This document shows positions 52,615 to 62,036 of a DNA stretch of 64,000 nt, piece by piece. The translations under genes and the position numbers were made by a program. Source of the stretch: Bugula neritina (taxonomy: Eukaryota; Bryozoa; Gymnolaemata; Cheilostomatida; Bugulidae); assembly GCA_964035545.1 (NCBI GenBank), contig OZ037773.1:10604251-10668250 (forward strand), given 5' to 3'. The notes beneath the pieces were generated by a model. The model searched no databases. It was not told the DNA's origin and was given only the letters and a program-made list of their open reading frames with translations. The stretch's first letter is position 1; every line of letters begins with the position of its first letter.

Positions 52615-55600
52615 GGGGTGGGGGTGTCCTCCCCCAGGGAGGGTGGTGGTCCTAGGGCTTGTCGCTGTTCCTGTTCCCGTTCCTCTCTCTGCTGTCGCTC
52701 CAGCTGCTCTATCAAGGCGGCCTGCTCCTGGTCCGACTCTCTGGGAACCACAATTTCCACCTCTCGGGGCTGGGTGGCCCGTCCTCGACGGTTGGGCTGA
52801 CGGTGGGGCTCCAGGAGGGGTGGAGCCTGACCCACCGCGTCTGGGCTGGCATGGTAAGGTTTGAGGCGCTGCTCGCTCTGGACAGAGATCTGTCCAGAGC
52901 GCTCCACACGGTACGTGTGGTTGGGCAGCACCTCTACTACGCAGTAGGGACCGACGAACTTGGGCTGAAGCTTAGCCGACTGTCCGCGTCGCCTACGGTA
53001 GCTCACCATCCAGACCCAGTCTCCCACCTGGTACAACGGGGGCTCCTCCGAGTCCTCTGTGCGGGTCTGCCACTGCTGGGTGCGCAGCGCATCATGAGCT
53101 TTGCCCATGATGTCCATCAGACCCTCCACATATTCGTGTACCGGTGACTCGGGGGCAGGAACATGGTACGTCAGGTGTTCCGGGACCCGCGTCTCTCGGC
53201 CTAGCATCAGGAAGTTTGGGGTCTCCTGCGTGGCGGAGTGTGGTGTGCTGCGGTAAGCCCGCATGATCTGCGGCAGCACCACGTCCCATTCTTCCTGACC
53301 TCGACCAAGGAGCAGGCTCCGGAGCGCGTCACCCAACATCCTGTTGTTCCGCTCGACGACTCCGTTCCCTTGTGGGTGATATGGGGTGGTCCGACTCTGG
53401 TTCACCCCCCATATCCGGCAGAGGTCTCCCATGAGCTGGGACTGGAACTGGGCGCCCTGGTCCGTATGTATCTGCTCGGGTAAACCGAGGTAACAGAACA
53501 CATGTTGGTCCAGGGTCTGGGCCACCGTGGGGGCGGTTGCGTCTGGAATAGCCAGAGCATCCGCCCACCGGGTAAAGTGGTCCGTGAGCACCAGTATCCA
53601 GGTGTTCCCTCTGGCGGATAACGGCATAGGCCCGACGAGGTCTACCGCCACTACTTGCCACGGTCGACCAGCGTACAGCCGGCGTCGACCAGTGGTTTCC
53701 GTAGGGCGGCCATGCTTGCTAGCTTGGCAGACCTCGCATTGCCGTACCCGCAGTCGTACGTCCCGAGTCATTCCGGGCCAATACCAACGCAGCCGCAGAC
53801 ACCTGATGACCCGACTGACTCCAGCATGAGCCTGCTTATGGGTGTCCCAGATCAGTTCCCGCCGGAGGGCGCGTGGACAGACGACGCGGTCCCTCTTCTG
53901 CTGGCGGTTGTCTGCTGCTAACGTTATCATCAGGAGGCCATCAGGACTGACCTTGAGGGCATCCCAGCGACGACAGAGGAGTTGGAACTCAACGTCTCCC
54001 TGCCGCTGCTGTTCCTCGCTAGGTCGTCGGCCCTCCTTCTTGGCCCGGAAGATGTCCGCTACCGCGCCGGGTAGCGTCTCCTGGAGTCGGCACAGCTCCT
54101 TGACGTTCTGGTGCAGAGTAGGGTTGGCGTGGAGCGCCTGGACACCGTCCTGGTGGGTTTCGGTCCGAAGATGGCCGTGCTCCCACCGGTAGGCGGTGCC
54201 CTCCACTAGCTCTGTTTCCACGTCAAGGCGAGCGGGTCCCCCGTCCCGCTGTTCAATGTGCAGGCATTGCTTACAGTTCTCTACCGGCCGGCGGCTCATG
54301 CCGTCGGCGTTCCCATGCTTCCGGCCTGCACGGTGCTCTATACGGTAAGAGAACTCGGCAAGAATCTCTAGCCAACGAGCCACCTGGCTCGAGGGCTCTG
54401 CACGTTTACACAGCCATATCAGTGATGCATGGTCTGTTCGCAAACGGAACGATTTCCCATACAGATATGGCCGAAAGTGCTTGACCGCCTTGACTACTGC
54501 TAGGAGTTCCTTCCTAGTGGTGCAGTAGTTCTTCTCGGCGGCCGCGAGAGTCTTGCTATAGTAAGCCACGACCACCTCACTTCCACCCTGGATTTGAGAC
54601 AGGACGGCTCCCACGCTGTGGTCGCTGGCGTCGGTGTCCAGGATGTACTCCTTGGCTGGATCAGGATACGCCAAGATTGGCGCTTCCATTAGCCGTTGCT
54701 TGAGGTGGTCGAATGCCTGCTGCTCCTCCTGTGTCCACTGCCACCGGACTCCCTTTGCGGTCAGCCGATTTAACGGCTGAGCCACTCCTGCGAAACCAGG
54801 TATGTACTGCCGGTAGTACCCTACTAGGCCCAGGAATGCACGCAACTCAGGGAGGTCGCGGGGGACAGTCCACTCCTTCACAGCTTGTACCTTCTCTGGA
54901 TCGGTAGCGACCCCATCACGGCCAACCACATGGCCCAGGTATGTGACTTCTGGCTGCAGGAGTGCGCACTTGGAGGGCTTCAGCTTCAGTCCGGCTGCCC
55001 GGAGACGGTCAAAGACCTCCCGCAGACGACTGACATGAGTCGAAAAGTCTGGGGAGATGACAATGACATCGTCCAGATAGATGAGGAGGGTCTTCCAGTG
55101 TAACCCACTGAGGACTTGCTCCATGAGCCGTTGGAATGTTGCCGGAGCGGACGTTAGTCCGAATGGCAGTACTTTCCACTTCCAGAGCCCGTCGCGAGTA
55201 ATGAATGCTGCTTTATCCTGGGCATCAGGACTGAGGGGCACTTGCCAGTACCCGCTAAGCAGATCCAAAGTACTGAAGTACTTGCTACCCGCGAGGGCAT
55301 CTAGAGACTCATCTATCCGTGGGAGAGGGTAGGCGTCCTGGATGGTAACGCTGTTGAGTCTGCGGTAGTCCACGCAGAATCTCCAGCTACCATCCTTCTT
55401 CTTGACCAGGACCACTGGGGAGCTCCACGCACCGTGGGCAGGCTCAATCAGATCCCGGTCCAGAAGATCCTGTACCTGTCGGCTCACCTCCTTCTCCTTC
55501 TCCGGGCCCAGACGTCGGGTAGGCTGCCTGATGGGAGTGGTGCCGGCTGCCAGAGGTATCTCGTGGGAGATAACCTTAGTCAGCCCCATGTCTCCATCGC

Positions 55601-56717
55601 CACGACTGAAGACATCACTGTACTCCGCGAGTAGTTGAGCCAGTACTTGGCGTTCAGTACTACTCGTACAGTTTCCGCATGCTCCGCCATACAGGTCAGC
55701 CAGGTGCTCCGGGACTGCTCCTCGTCTGGTGTGAGGGGGGTTTCCCTGGGTGTCGGCCACTGTCTCCAGTGCCGGACCCACATCCGCTTCCTGGATGGAG
55801 TGGTACTTCCCCACCAGCGCTCCAGCCGATAATTGGACAGGTTCCGTGAAGGGGTTGATGCACTGCACGAGGAGCTCTTGCCGACAATCTAGCCGATTCA
55901 GGCTGTTTGCTAGTCGGATGGCTCCGTGCGTTCCCTCAACCATCCCCAGGCCGGCGATCCCTTTGCAGTTGACTCTGCATCGGAGGGTCGCCTGGGATCT
56001 CCCCGGAACCGTGCAGTCCCGCACTACCTGGACTCCGCCCACCAAGGGCCTGCCAAACTTGTCAACACAGACAAGTTCCTTCCCAGCCATCACCACCACT
56101 GACTTCTGGAAATCCATGTGACACTGGTGTTTCTCCAGAAAGGGCATTCCCAAGATGGCGTCCTCCTTCAGCTGGCTGACTATGAACGTCTCGTGAATTG
56201 CTTGATCACGGACGCGTCCAGGCAGTGAGATGACGCCGTAGAAAGGGATGCATGATCCGTCCGCCAACGTACCATGCGCACCTTCATACGGCTCGAGGCT
56301 CGCCCGCTCTCGAGCACCAAGAGTGTCAAAGAGACGCCTACTCAGCAGGTTGGTAGTGCACCCAGTATCCAGTAGGAATGTGGCAGCTTTACCCGAAATC
56401 TTTCCGGGCAGGAAGTAGCTGCTTCCGTACGGCTGGGTGCTCCTGGAGCGGTCAGTCTCTGGGGGAGACACAACTTGGGTCCGCACAGCGGGCCTCCTCT
56501 TCGTCTTAGAGACAACGGGGGTTTTCTGAGGTCGGGAGGGTAGCTTGGGGTACTCTTGCGAGTAAGCTGAATCCTCCTCCACAACCTCCTCGGGCAACCC
56601 CGCGAACCGGTTACGGAGTGGCCAGGCTGGAGGATCGGGTAGACCTTGCGGTCTCCGAGATCTCCGAGGTGCCTGCCATCCGGTTTCTTCTAGCTCCATC
56701 CGGGTTTCGAGTGGCAT
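52578..56717 (-). CDS. pol: Pol polyprotein (protease, reverse transcriptase, RNase H, integrase)
   Basis: 1379 codons from the first ATG; the frame is open a further 55 codons upstream to the slippery site at 56882-56888, so synthesis as Gag-Pol by -1 frameshift is likely. Numbering from the ATG: protease FLLDTGCTTNLL with DTG at 117-119; RT ~400-590 with FGLTSAPATFQR and YLDD at 547-550; RNase H ~680-800 with LDTDASDHS (D694, D697) and RTDHASL; integrase zinc finger H960/H964...C994/C997; catalytic D1026, D1086 and E1122 (HTDQGAQF, HPQGNGVVERNN); a GPY/F-like C-terminal module (VGPYCVVEV). All catalytic residues are present and there are no stops, so the enzyme set looks intact. An in-frame 93-bp tandem duplication lies at the N-terminus (WQAPRRSRRP twice). 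Confidence 0.96.
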   Translation of the reverse strand: MPLETRMELEETGWQAPRRSRRPQGLPDPPAWPLRNRFAGLPEEVVEEDSAYSQEYPKLPSRPQKTPVVSKTKRRPAVRTQVVSPPETDRSRSTQPYGSSYFLPGKISGKAATFLLDTGCTTNLLSRRLFDTLGARERASLEPYEGAHGTLADGSCIPFYGVISLPGRVRDQAIHETFIVSQLKEDAILGMPFLEKHQCHMDFQKSVVVMAGKELVCVDKFGRPLVGGVQVVRDCTVPGRSQATLRCRVNCKGIAGLGMVEGTHGAIRLANSLNRLDCRQELLVQCINPFTEPVQLSAGALVGKYHSIQEADVGPALETVADTQGNPPHTRRGAVPEHLADLYGGACGNCTSSTERQVLAQLLAEYSDVFSRGDGDMGLTKVISHEIPLAAGTTPIRQPTRRLGPEKEKEVSRQVQDLLDRDLIEPAHGAWSSPVVLVKKKDGSWRFCVDYRRLNSVTIQDAYPLPRIDESLDALAGSKYFSTLDLLSGYWQVPLSPDAQDKAAFITRDGLWKWKVLPFGLTSAPATFQRLMEQVLSGLHWKTLLIYLDDVIVISPDFSTHVSRLREVFDRLRAAGLKLKPSKCALLQPEVTYLGHVVGRDGVATDPEKVQAVKEWTVPRDLPELRAFLGLVGYYRQYIPGFAGVAQPLNRLTAKGVRWQWTQEEQQAFDHLKQRLMEAPILAYPDPAKEYILDTDASDHSVGAVLSQIQGGSEVVVAYYSKTLAAAEKNYCTTRKELLAVVKAVKHFRPYLYGKSFRLRTDHASLIWLCKRAEPSSQVARWLEILAEFSYRIEHRAGRKHGNADGMSRRPVENCKQCLHIEQRDGGPARLDVETELVEGTAYRWEHGHLRTETHQDGVQALHANPTLHQNVKELCRLQETLPGAVADIFRAKKEGRRPSEEQQRQGDVEFQLLCRRWDALKVSPDGLLMITLAADNRQQKRDRVVCPRALRRELIWDTHKQAHAGVSRVIRCLRLRWYWPGMTRDVRLRVRQCEVCQASKHGRPTETTGRRRLYAGRPWQVVAVDLVGPMPLSARGNTWILVLTDHFTRWADALAIPDATAPTVAQTLDQHVFCYLGLPEQIHTDQGAQFQSQLMGDLCRIWGVNQSRTTPYHPQGNGVVERNNRMLGDALRSLLLGRGQEEWDVVLPQIMRAYRSTPHSATQETPNFLMLGRETRVPEHLTYHVPAPESPVHEYVEGLMDIMGKAHDALRTQQWQTRTEDSEEPPLYQVGDWVWMVSYRRRRGQSAKLQPKFVGPYCVVEVLPNHTYRVERSGQISVQSEQRLKPYHASPDAVGQAPPLLEPHRQPNRRGRATQPREVEIVVPRESDQEQAALIEQLERQQREEREQEQRQALGPPPSLGEDTPTPCWVKAGTPLLG

Positions 56718-56843
56718 GGCAGGAGGATCGGGTAGACCTTTCGGTCTCCGAGATCTCCGTGGTGCCTGCCACTCGGTACCGGCAGACTCTGTGGAGGTCT
56801 CTTCTGTTACCCTCCGAGTCCTATCCCGGACGGGATTAGCGTG

Positions 56844-56888
56844 AGGCCCACGGGTGGCGGAAGTTACCGTGGGCCTTGGGTGTTTAAA
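56844..56888 (-). promoter_or_regulatory. Programmed -1 frameshift signal between gag and pol
   Basis: On the element strand, gag codons read CCT TTA AAC, giving the heptamer T-TTA-AAC (56882-56888) in the correct phase. After a 5-nt spacer (ACCCA) comes a perfect 10-bp stem, AGGCCCACGG (56867-56876) with CCGTGGGCCT (56844-56853), and a 13-nt loop containing the gag stop TAA (56864-56866). Pol is in the -1 frame and open from this point. A pseudoknot with downstream sequence is possible but was not evaluated. Confidence 0.88.
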
Positions 56889-57769
56889 GGCCTCTGTCCT
56901 TTAGGGCAGTGCCTTCTCACATGACCTTGCATCCTGCACTCCCAACAGGTGGGCAGAGACGGGCGGACAGGGTCGTCCCGCGATCGGGGAGCCCGCCTGT
57001 CCGTCTGGTTGCGCTGCAACTCCGACACCGTAGCCTGCAGGCCTTTCATCATGTTCATCAACATGGTGAGCTGCGTCTGCTCGGGTGATGGAGTTACTGC
57101 TGCCGCCACCTGTGGGGTTGGAGATGGGGGTGCCTCTTCTTCGTCTTTGGCCACCTGGCAAGCTGTGTAGCTTGCCTTCTGAGGCTCTTCTACTTGGAAG
57201 TAAGCCTTCCCCATCTTCAGCGCTTCTTCTATACTGCTGACCTTGGCGGCCAGCCAGTATCGCTGCAGGTCCGGGTGGTTCACGCTCCGGAAGAACGCGT
57301 TATAAACGAGGCGCTTCCGGTCGTCGCCAGTGGCGTGACCGAAAGCAGCCTGAGCCAGGCGCTCTACCTCGTTAGCGTGATCTTCCAGATGTGTTCTTTG
57401 GTCTCTCCTCATCACTTGTAGTTGGTCTGCCGCCTCTTCAGTCGTCAGACCGAACCGGGCCCTGAGAGCCCGCATGATGTGCTCTTCATCAGGCCCAAGA
57501 GCGAAGCTCTTGGCCCGGCCTGTCAGACAGGCCCGAAGTTGGAGGATGCGCACCCGTACTGGCCATTCAGCGATGGTGGCCACATCCTGGAACTCCCTGA
57601 TGAATTGCTCTACGTCTCCTTCTCCTCCGAAATTCGGGGGCTGGAGGCGATACCTGTCACCAGGTGATGCCTGTCCTTGCCCCCGCAATTCCTGGAGGGC
57701 TGTGACCAACGCCTCAACAGTGAGGGTTGGTGTCTCCGCTGCCTCAGGGGCTGGGTCCCCTGGGGCCAT
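56864..57769 (-). CDS. gag: Gag protein of the retrotransposon
   Basis: 301 residues; forms the particle and packages the RNA. ATG at 57769 lies about 50 nt inside the 5' LTR. The matrix/capsid-like region has the gypsy Gag signature (PPNFGGEGDVEQFIREFQ, LTGRAK, LRARFGLT, RRDQRTHLEDHANEVERLA). A single CCHC zinc knuckle near the C-terminus reads CWECRMQGHVRRHC (C-x2-C-x4-H-x4-C). The stop TAA sits in the loop of the frameshift hairpin, so most ribosomes should end here. Confidence 0.95.
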   Translation of the reverse strand: MAPGDPAPEAAETPTLTVEALVTALQELRGQGQASPGDRYRLQPPNFGGEGDVEQFIREFQDVATIAEWPVRVRILQLRACLTGRAKSFALGPDEEHIMRALRARFGLTTEEAADQLQVMRRDQRTHLEDHANEVERLAQAAFGHATGDDRKRLVYNAFFRSVNHPDLQRYWLAAKVSSIEEALKMGKAYFQVEEPQKASYTACQVAKDEEEAPPSPTPQVAAAVTPSPEQTQLTMLMNMMKGLQATVSELQRNQTDRRAPRSRDDPVRPSLPTCWECRMQGHVRRHCPKGQRPLNTQGPR

Positions 57770-57801
57770 CTTCTTTCTTCCAGCAACTAGCTATTCGTAT
57801 A

Positions 57802-57819
57802 ATCCCACCGCTGCCACCA
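57802..57819 (-). other. Primer-binding site, tRNA-Leu type
   Basis: The plus strand reads ATCCCACCGCTGCCACCA, identical to the 3' end of an animal tRNA-Leu (with CCA), so the element RNA would pair with tRNA-Leu. It is one base from the 5' LTR. Confidence 0.85.
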
Positions 57820-57820
57820 A

Positions 57821-58361
57821 TGTAGTAAACTGTGGGTTATGAATGCAACTAGTGCTTGAACATACTCTTTGCGTTAGAGAGAATAAGCCAAGTATTTGAA
57901 TACGAATGAAAGATAAACTTTATTTGCATCAGATACAGCTTATGTGGTCCTACTACCAGCGAGCTCCAGTAGTAGTCTGAACTACACTGGAACTCGCTGG
58001 CTTTTATATACAAGCGAGACAAAGACATTCCTTTGTTGCCGAGATCGGGGTTCCGAAATGCCGATATTCGGCATTTCGGAAGACCGAAATGCCGATCTCA
58101 GCAACAAAGGACACACACAAAAGAAAGCAACATTAGTAAAAGAAAAGCACTATTAGTAAAAGAGATATTACATAACTTCAGAATGCGTATTTCAGTAAAA
58201 TTACATTATGCTGAAAGCTTAACAGTAATCACCATACTTAGGCATTAGCAAGCTAGGTTACTTAACTATAATTACAGCATTAAGAACTATACGCAACAGT
58301 ATTTATAGTATACTGATGCACGCAGTTATTTCAGAACAATAGAGGATGAGAATCCATTACA
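57821..58361 (-). repeat. 5' LTR (541 bp)
   Basis: Same sequence as the 3' LTR plus a 31-bp insertion that creates a perfect 14-bp inverted repeat, TTCCGAAATGCCGA and TCGGCATTTCGGAA (58051-58064 and 58068-58081). TATA-like TATATAAAA is at 58002-58010 and AATAAA at 57919-57924 on the element strand. Confidence 0.96.
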
Positions 58362-58365
58362 ATAT

Positions 58366-60450
58366 GAATATTATAATTAGTAATATTAATAAAATTAAAC
58401 AATATTAAAAATAAATCCCTAAATAGTGAAATACAAATGAACCTCAACCAGTAAATCATTAGTTATTAATATAATTAAAATTAGTATTACAAATATTTTT
58501 AATCTAATTTTAAATTTTATCAATATACTATTAGTATTAGTATTACTATATTTATTAATTATTAAATACTACTACTAGTATCCATCTATGTTATTTACTA
58601 TTTAGTAATAGCTTTTAGTTTTACACTTACAGTTAGTGTTACTGTTACTATTACAATTGGTATTAGACTATTACTATTAGTATTAGTATTACTATTACTA
58701 TTAGTATTAGTGTTACACTCACTCTTAGTCTTACAGTTTGAGTTACACTTACAGTTAGAGTAAGAGTTCCTAAGAGTAAAATTAAAACTAAGACTCTTAG
58801 TCTGTTAGACTAAGTCGTCTTAGTCTTACTCTAGTAAGAGTAAGAGTAAGACTAAGAGTAAGACGACTTTCACGAGTTAGTCTTACAGTTACACTTACAG
58901 TAACAGTTACTGTTAGTGTTACTGGTTACAGGCTAAAGCTTTTTGTTTACACACTAACTCACAGCTTCACTTCCACTTACCTCCAAAAAAGATGGTTATA
59001 ATAATATTTTTATATTTGATTCATATTTATCTTAAAACAATATTTGCAATACAATTTTTTTTTCATGTAAGATATTGGTAACAATGATAACTAGTTAAAA
59101 TTACAAGTTCAACGCGAATCAAAACGACAACCCCAATCCTTTTTTCAAAAATACTATGACGTTCCAATACAGCAATGATCTTAGGAAAATAAATTTGAAT
59201 TCGTCATCATGTTAAAGTGCGGAGTTCACATTGCGAAAACTGTAATGTGTTAGACTGTGATCTAATTTTCAAAACAACTTTTACATTTGTAACATATAAA
59301 AAGCAGAAAAATAGAATAGTGGGCAAATGCTTATATATTGCTTGAAGTAGCACCAAGTTGGTAGACACTGAGTGCAGTAGTTTGAGGGCCGCAAGTTGGC
59401 AGTTTGAAGTTCGGGCAACGATGTGTATACAAACGCAGCACGCAGTCACCCCCCACCTTGGTGCTGCTTCTAGTTCTAGCGATATAACATTTGGTGTAAC
59501 GCATGTCAGAAGATTATAAATTTAATAATTACTGTAACTGTTAGCTGTAGAACTAAAGTCTAAAAGTAAATGGTCTTCTAGATTGTACCTCTGTTGAGAG
59601 CTCACTTTTAGTAATGATATTATTATATACACTCACGCCCACAGTTATACAAATTTAGGACTAAGTTTAGTACAATCTAAGTCTACAGCACTGAACAGTG
59701 AACTAGTAGTAGTACTACTACTACTACTACTAGTACTAGTAGTACTAGTAGTAGTAGTAGTAGTAGTACTACAGTCTTAGTCTACGACTACAATAATTGA
59801 AAATGTAATATAATAATAAATATGAACAATAATTATGATACTAATTTTAATTACTAATCTATAATTAGTAATTATTAAAATTTGAATTGATTATTAGTAT
59901 TACATTTTAATTTTTATTTGGATTACGTATTAGTATAACTATAGTATTAGTATTACTATTACTTATTAGTATTAGTATCAGTCATTAAATTTTATTTAGT
60001 TTTAGTTATGATACTAACTGAGTAACTCTAAGTTTAGTCCTAATAGTAAAAGTTAAACTTTATGTTATACTAATACTAATAGTAATAGTAATACTAATAC
60101 CAATAGTAATACTAATAGTAGTATTTAATTATTTAATAGTAATAGCAAATTTTACTTTGAGTAATCAACCAATTTCAATTTGATCACCCAACTCCAAGTG
60201 ATTAAGTTTAACTATTACATTTATTATTGCTTTACAATTACTATTAGTAAATTAGTGTTACAGTTATTTACAATATCATTATGATTATTGTTAAAAATTT
60301 AAGCACTTGGTATATTGTTAACTATAAGTATAAGGCCGAAGGATACCCTCAGAAATTCACATTAGATTATTCACTTACAGTTGTTCATAGACTTAGACTT
60401 TCACTTTAGCTCATTTTGATTTCTGAGTTGTGTCAAGTTTTAGACTGAGA
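58366..60450. other. AT-rich spacer upstream of ESF1
   Basis: Dominated by non-periodic TAGTATTAC/AGTTACAGT words (58540-58930 and 59780-60300). A (CTA)/(TAG) array at 59690-59775 can fold back on itself. The ESF1 promoter should lie at the right end; no core element was identified. No exon recognised. Confidence 0.5.
59700..59775. repeat. CTA/TAG palindromic array
   Basis: Runs of TACTACTAC facing AGTAGTAGT around TACTAGTACTAGTA centres. Confidence 0.85.
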
Positions 60451-61988
60451 ATGGATGACCAGAGGTTCAAAGGCATTGCCACTGATGCGAGGTTCAGGCC
60501 TCTGCCTTCAAGATTCAGGAAGGTGAAAATAGATGATAGGTTCAAAGGAATGTTCACAGAAAAGCGTTTTAAAATGAAGTGTACAGTCGATGAAAGGTGC
60601 GTCTGCTTTGATAGCTTGGCTACTATCCAAAATATTTCTATACTAGTGTTGCCCATATATTATAATGCTACTAGTATCACTACGAGTCATGTTGTATTAC
60701 TAGTAGTATTACTACAAGTCATATTATAATACTACTAGTATTATTATAGTCATATTATATTATTAGTAATACTACAAGTCATATTGTATTACTATTATAT
60801 ATTACATCACTTTCTCAGAGGTCGACCTGTCAAGTTATCTTCAAACAAACATCTAAGGAAGTTTTATGAACTCTCCTCGTCAGAAGATGAGGATGTAGAT
60901 GGAGAGACCGGCAAGGGTGATCTGCAGGAAGATGAAGAGACTGGCAAGGATGATCTGCAGGAAGGTGTAGCAGAAATATCAACAGAAGATGCGGGAATAG
61001 AATCTACTGAGAGAAAAGGGGAAATGGTAGACAGAGAATCTGCAACTAATAAGCAGGTGAGAGAGAGAGAGAGATGTCAGGTGAGAGAGAGATGTCAGGT
61101 GAGAGAGAGATGTCAGGTGAGAGAGAGATGTCAGGTGAGAGAGAGATGTCAGGAGAGAGAGAGAGATGTCAGGTGAGAGAGAGACTAAACTCTGTGTCTA
61201 ATGCGTGTCTCTTTCCTTCACTTGTAGAGCTTGCAAAAAAGAGAGAGGAAGAGAAAAAAGAAACGAGCTAACTTGGCTGAAGATGAAAGCAAAATCCTCA
61301 GTAGTGGTTAGTTTCTTTTGAGACACAGTGACTGGTTAATGAATATGTAGATAGTATAGTATACTGAAGTAGTGACTGGATAATGAATATGTAGATAGTA
61401 TAGTATACTGAGGTAGTGACTGGATAATGAATATGTAGATAGTATAGTATACTGAGGTAGTGACTGGTTAATGAATATGTAGATAGTATAGTATACTGAA
61501 GTAGTGACTGGATAATGAATATGTAGATAGTATAGTATACTGAAGTAGTGACTGGATAATGAATATGTAGATAGTATAGTATACTGAGGTAGTGACTGGA
61601 TAATGAATATGTAGATAGTATAGTATACTGAGATAGTGACTGGTTAATGAATATGTAGATAGTATAGTGTACTGAGATATAGTGTACTGAGGTAGTGTTA
61701 CAGATGAGAGCGACGAAGAGGAAGAGAAGGAGATAACTCCCATGTTAGACTATGCTCGGGGTGTGGTTATGATGTCCAGCAGCAGTGAAAGTGAAGATAG
61801 CGGAGATGAAGAAGGTATGTGCAGCATCCTAGTCATAGTGACAGTGGCAGCAGTAGTAGTACTTGTAGTAGTGGTACTAGTAGTAATAGTAGTAGTGGTA
61901 GTAGTAGTGGTAGTGGTAGTAGTAGTAGTGGTAGTGGTAGTAGTAGTAGTAGTACTACTAGTAGTGGTAGTAGTAGTAGTAGTAGTAC

Positions 61989-62036
<48 letters not shown>

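Larger units (their letters stand above)
51042..58365 (-). mobile_element. Complete Ty3/gypsy LTR retrotransposon with target-site duplication
   Basis: LTR-bounded element read on the minus strand. LTRs lie at 57821-58361 (5') and 51046-51555 (3'), both starting TG and ending CA, flanked by the duplicated target ATAT (51042-51045 and 58362-58365). Next to the 5' LTR is a primer-binding site; next to the 3' LTR a polypurine tract. Gag, Pol (protease, RT, RNase H, integrase, the gypsy order) and a third ORF are open. By eye the LTRs have no substitutions, only one 31-bp indel, so insertion is recent. GC content and codon use are clearly higher than in the host flanks. There is no envelope-like ORF, so this is an intracellular retrotransposon rather than a retrovirus. 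Confidence 0.97.

Noticed and set aside
51042-58365. Endogenous retrovirus
   Set aside because: No envelope-like ORF with signal peptide or transmembrane segment was seen; the layout is that of a gypsy retrotransposon.
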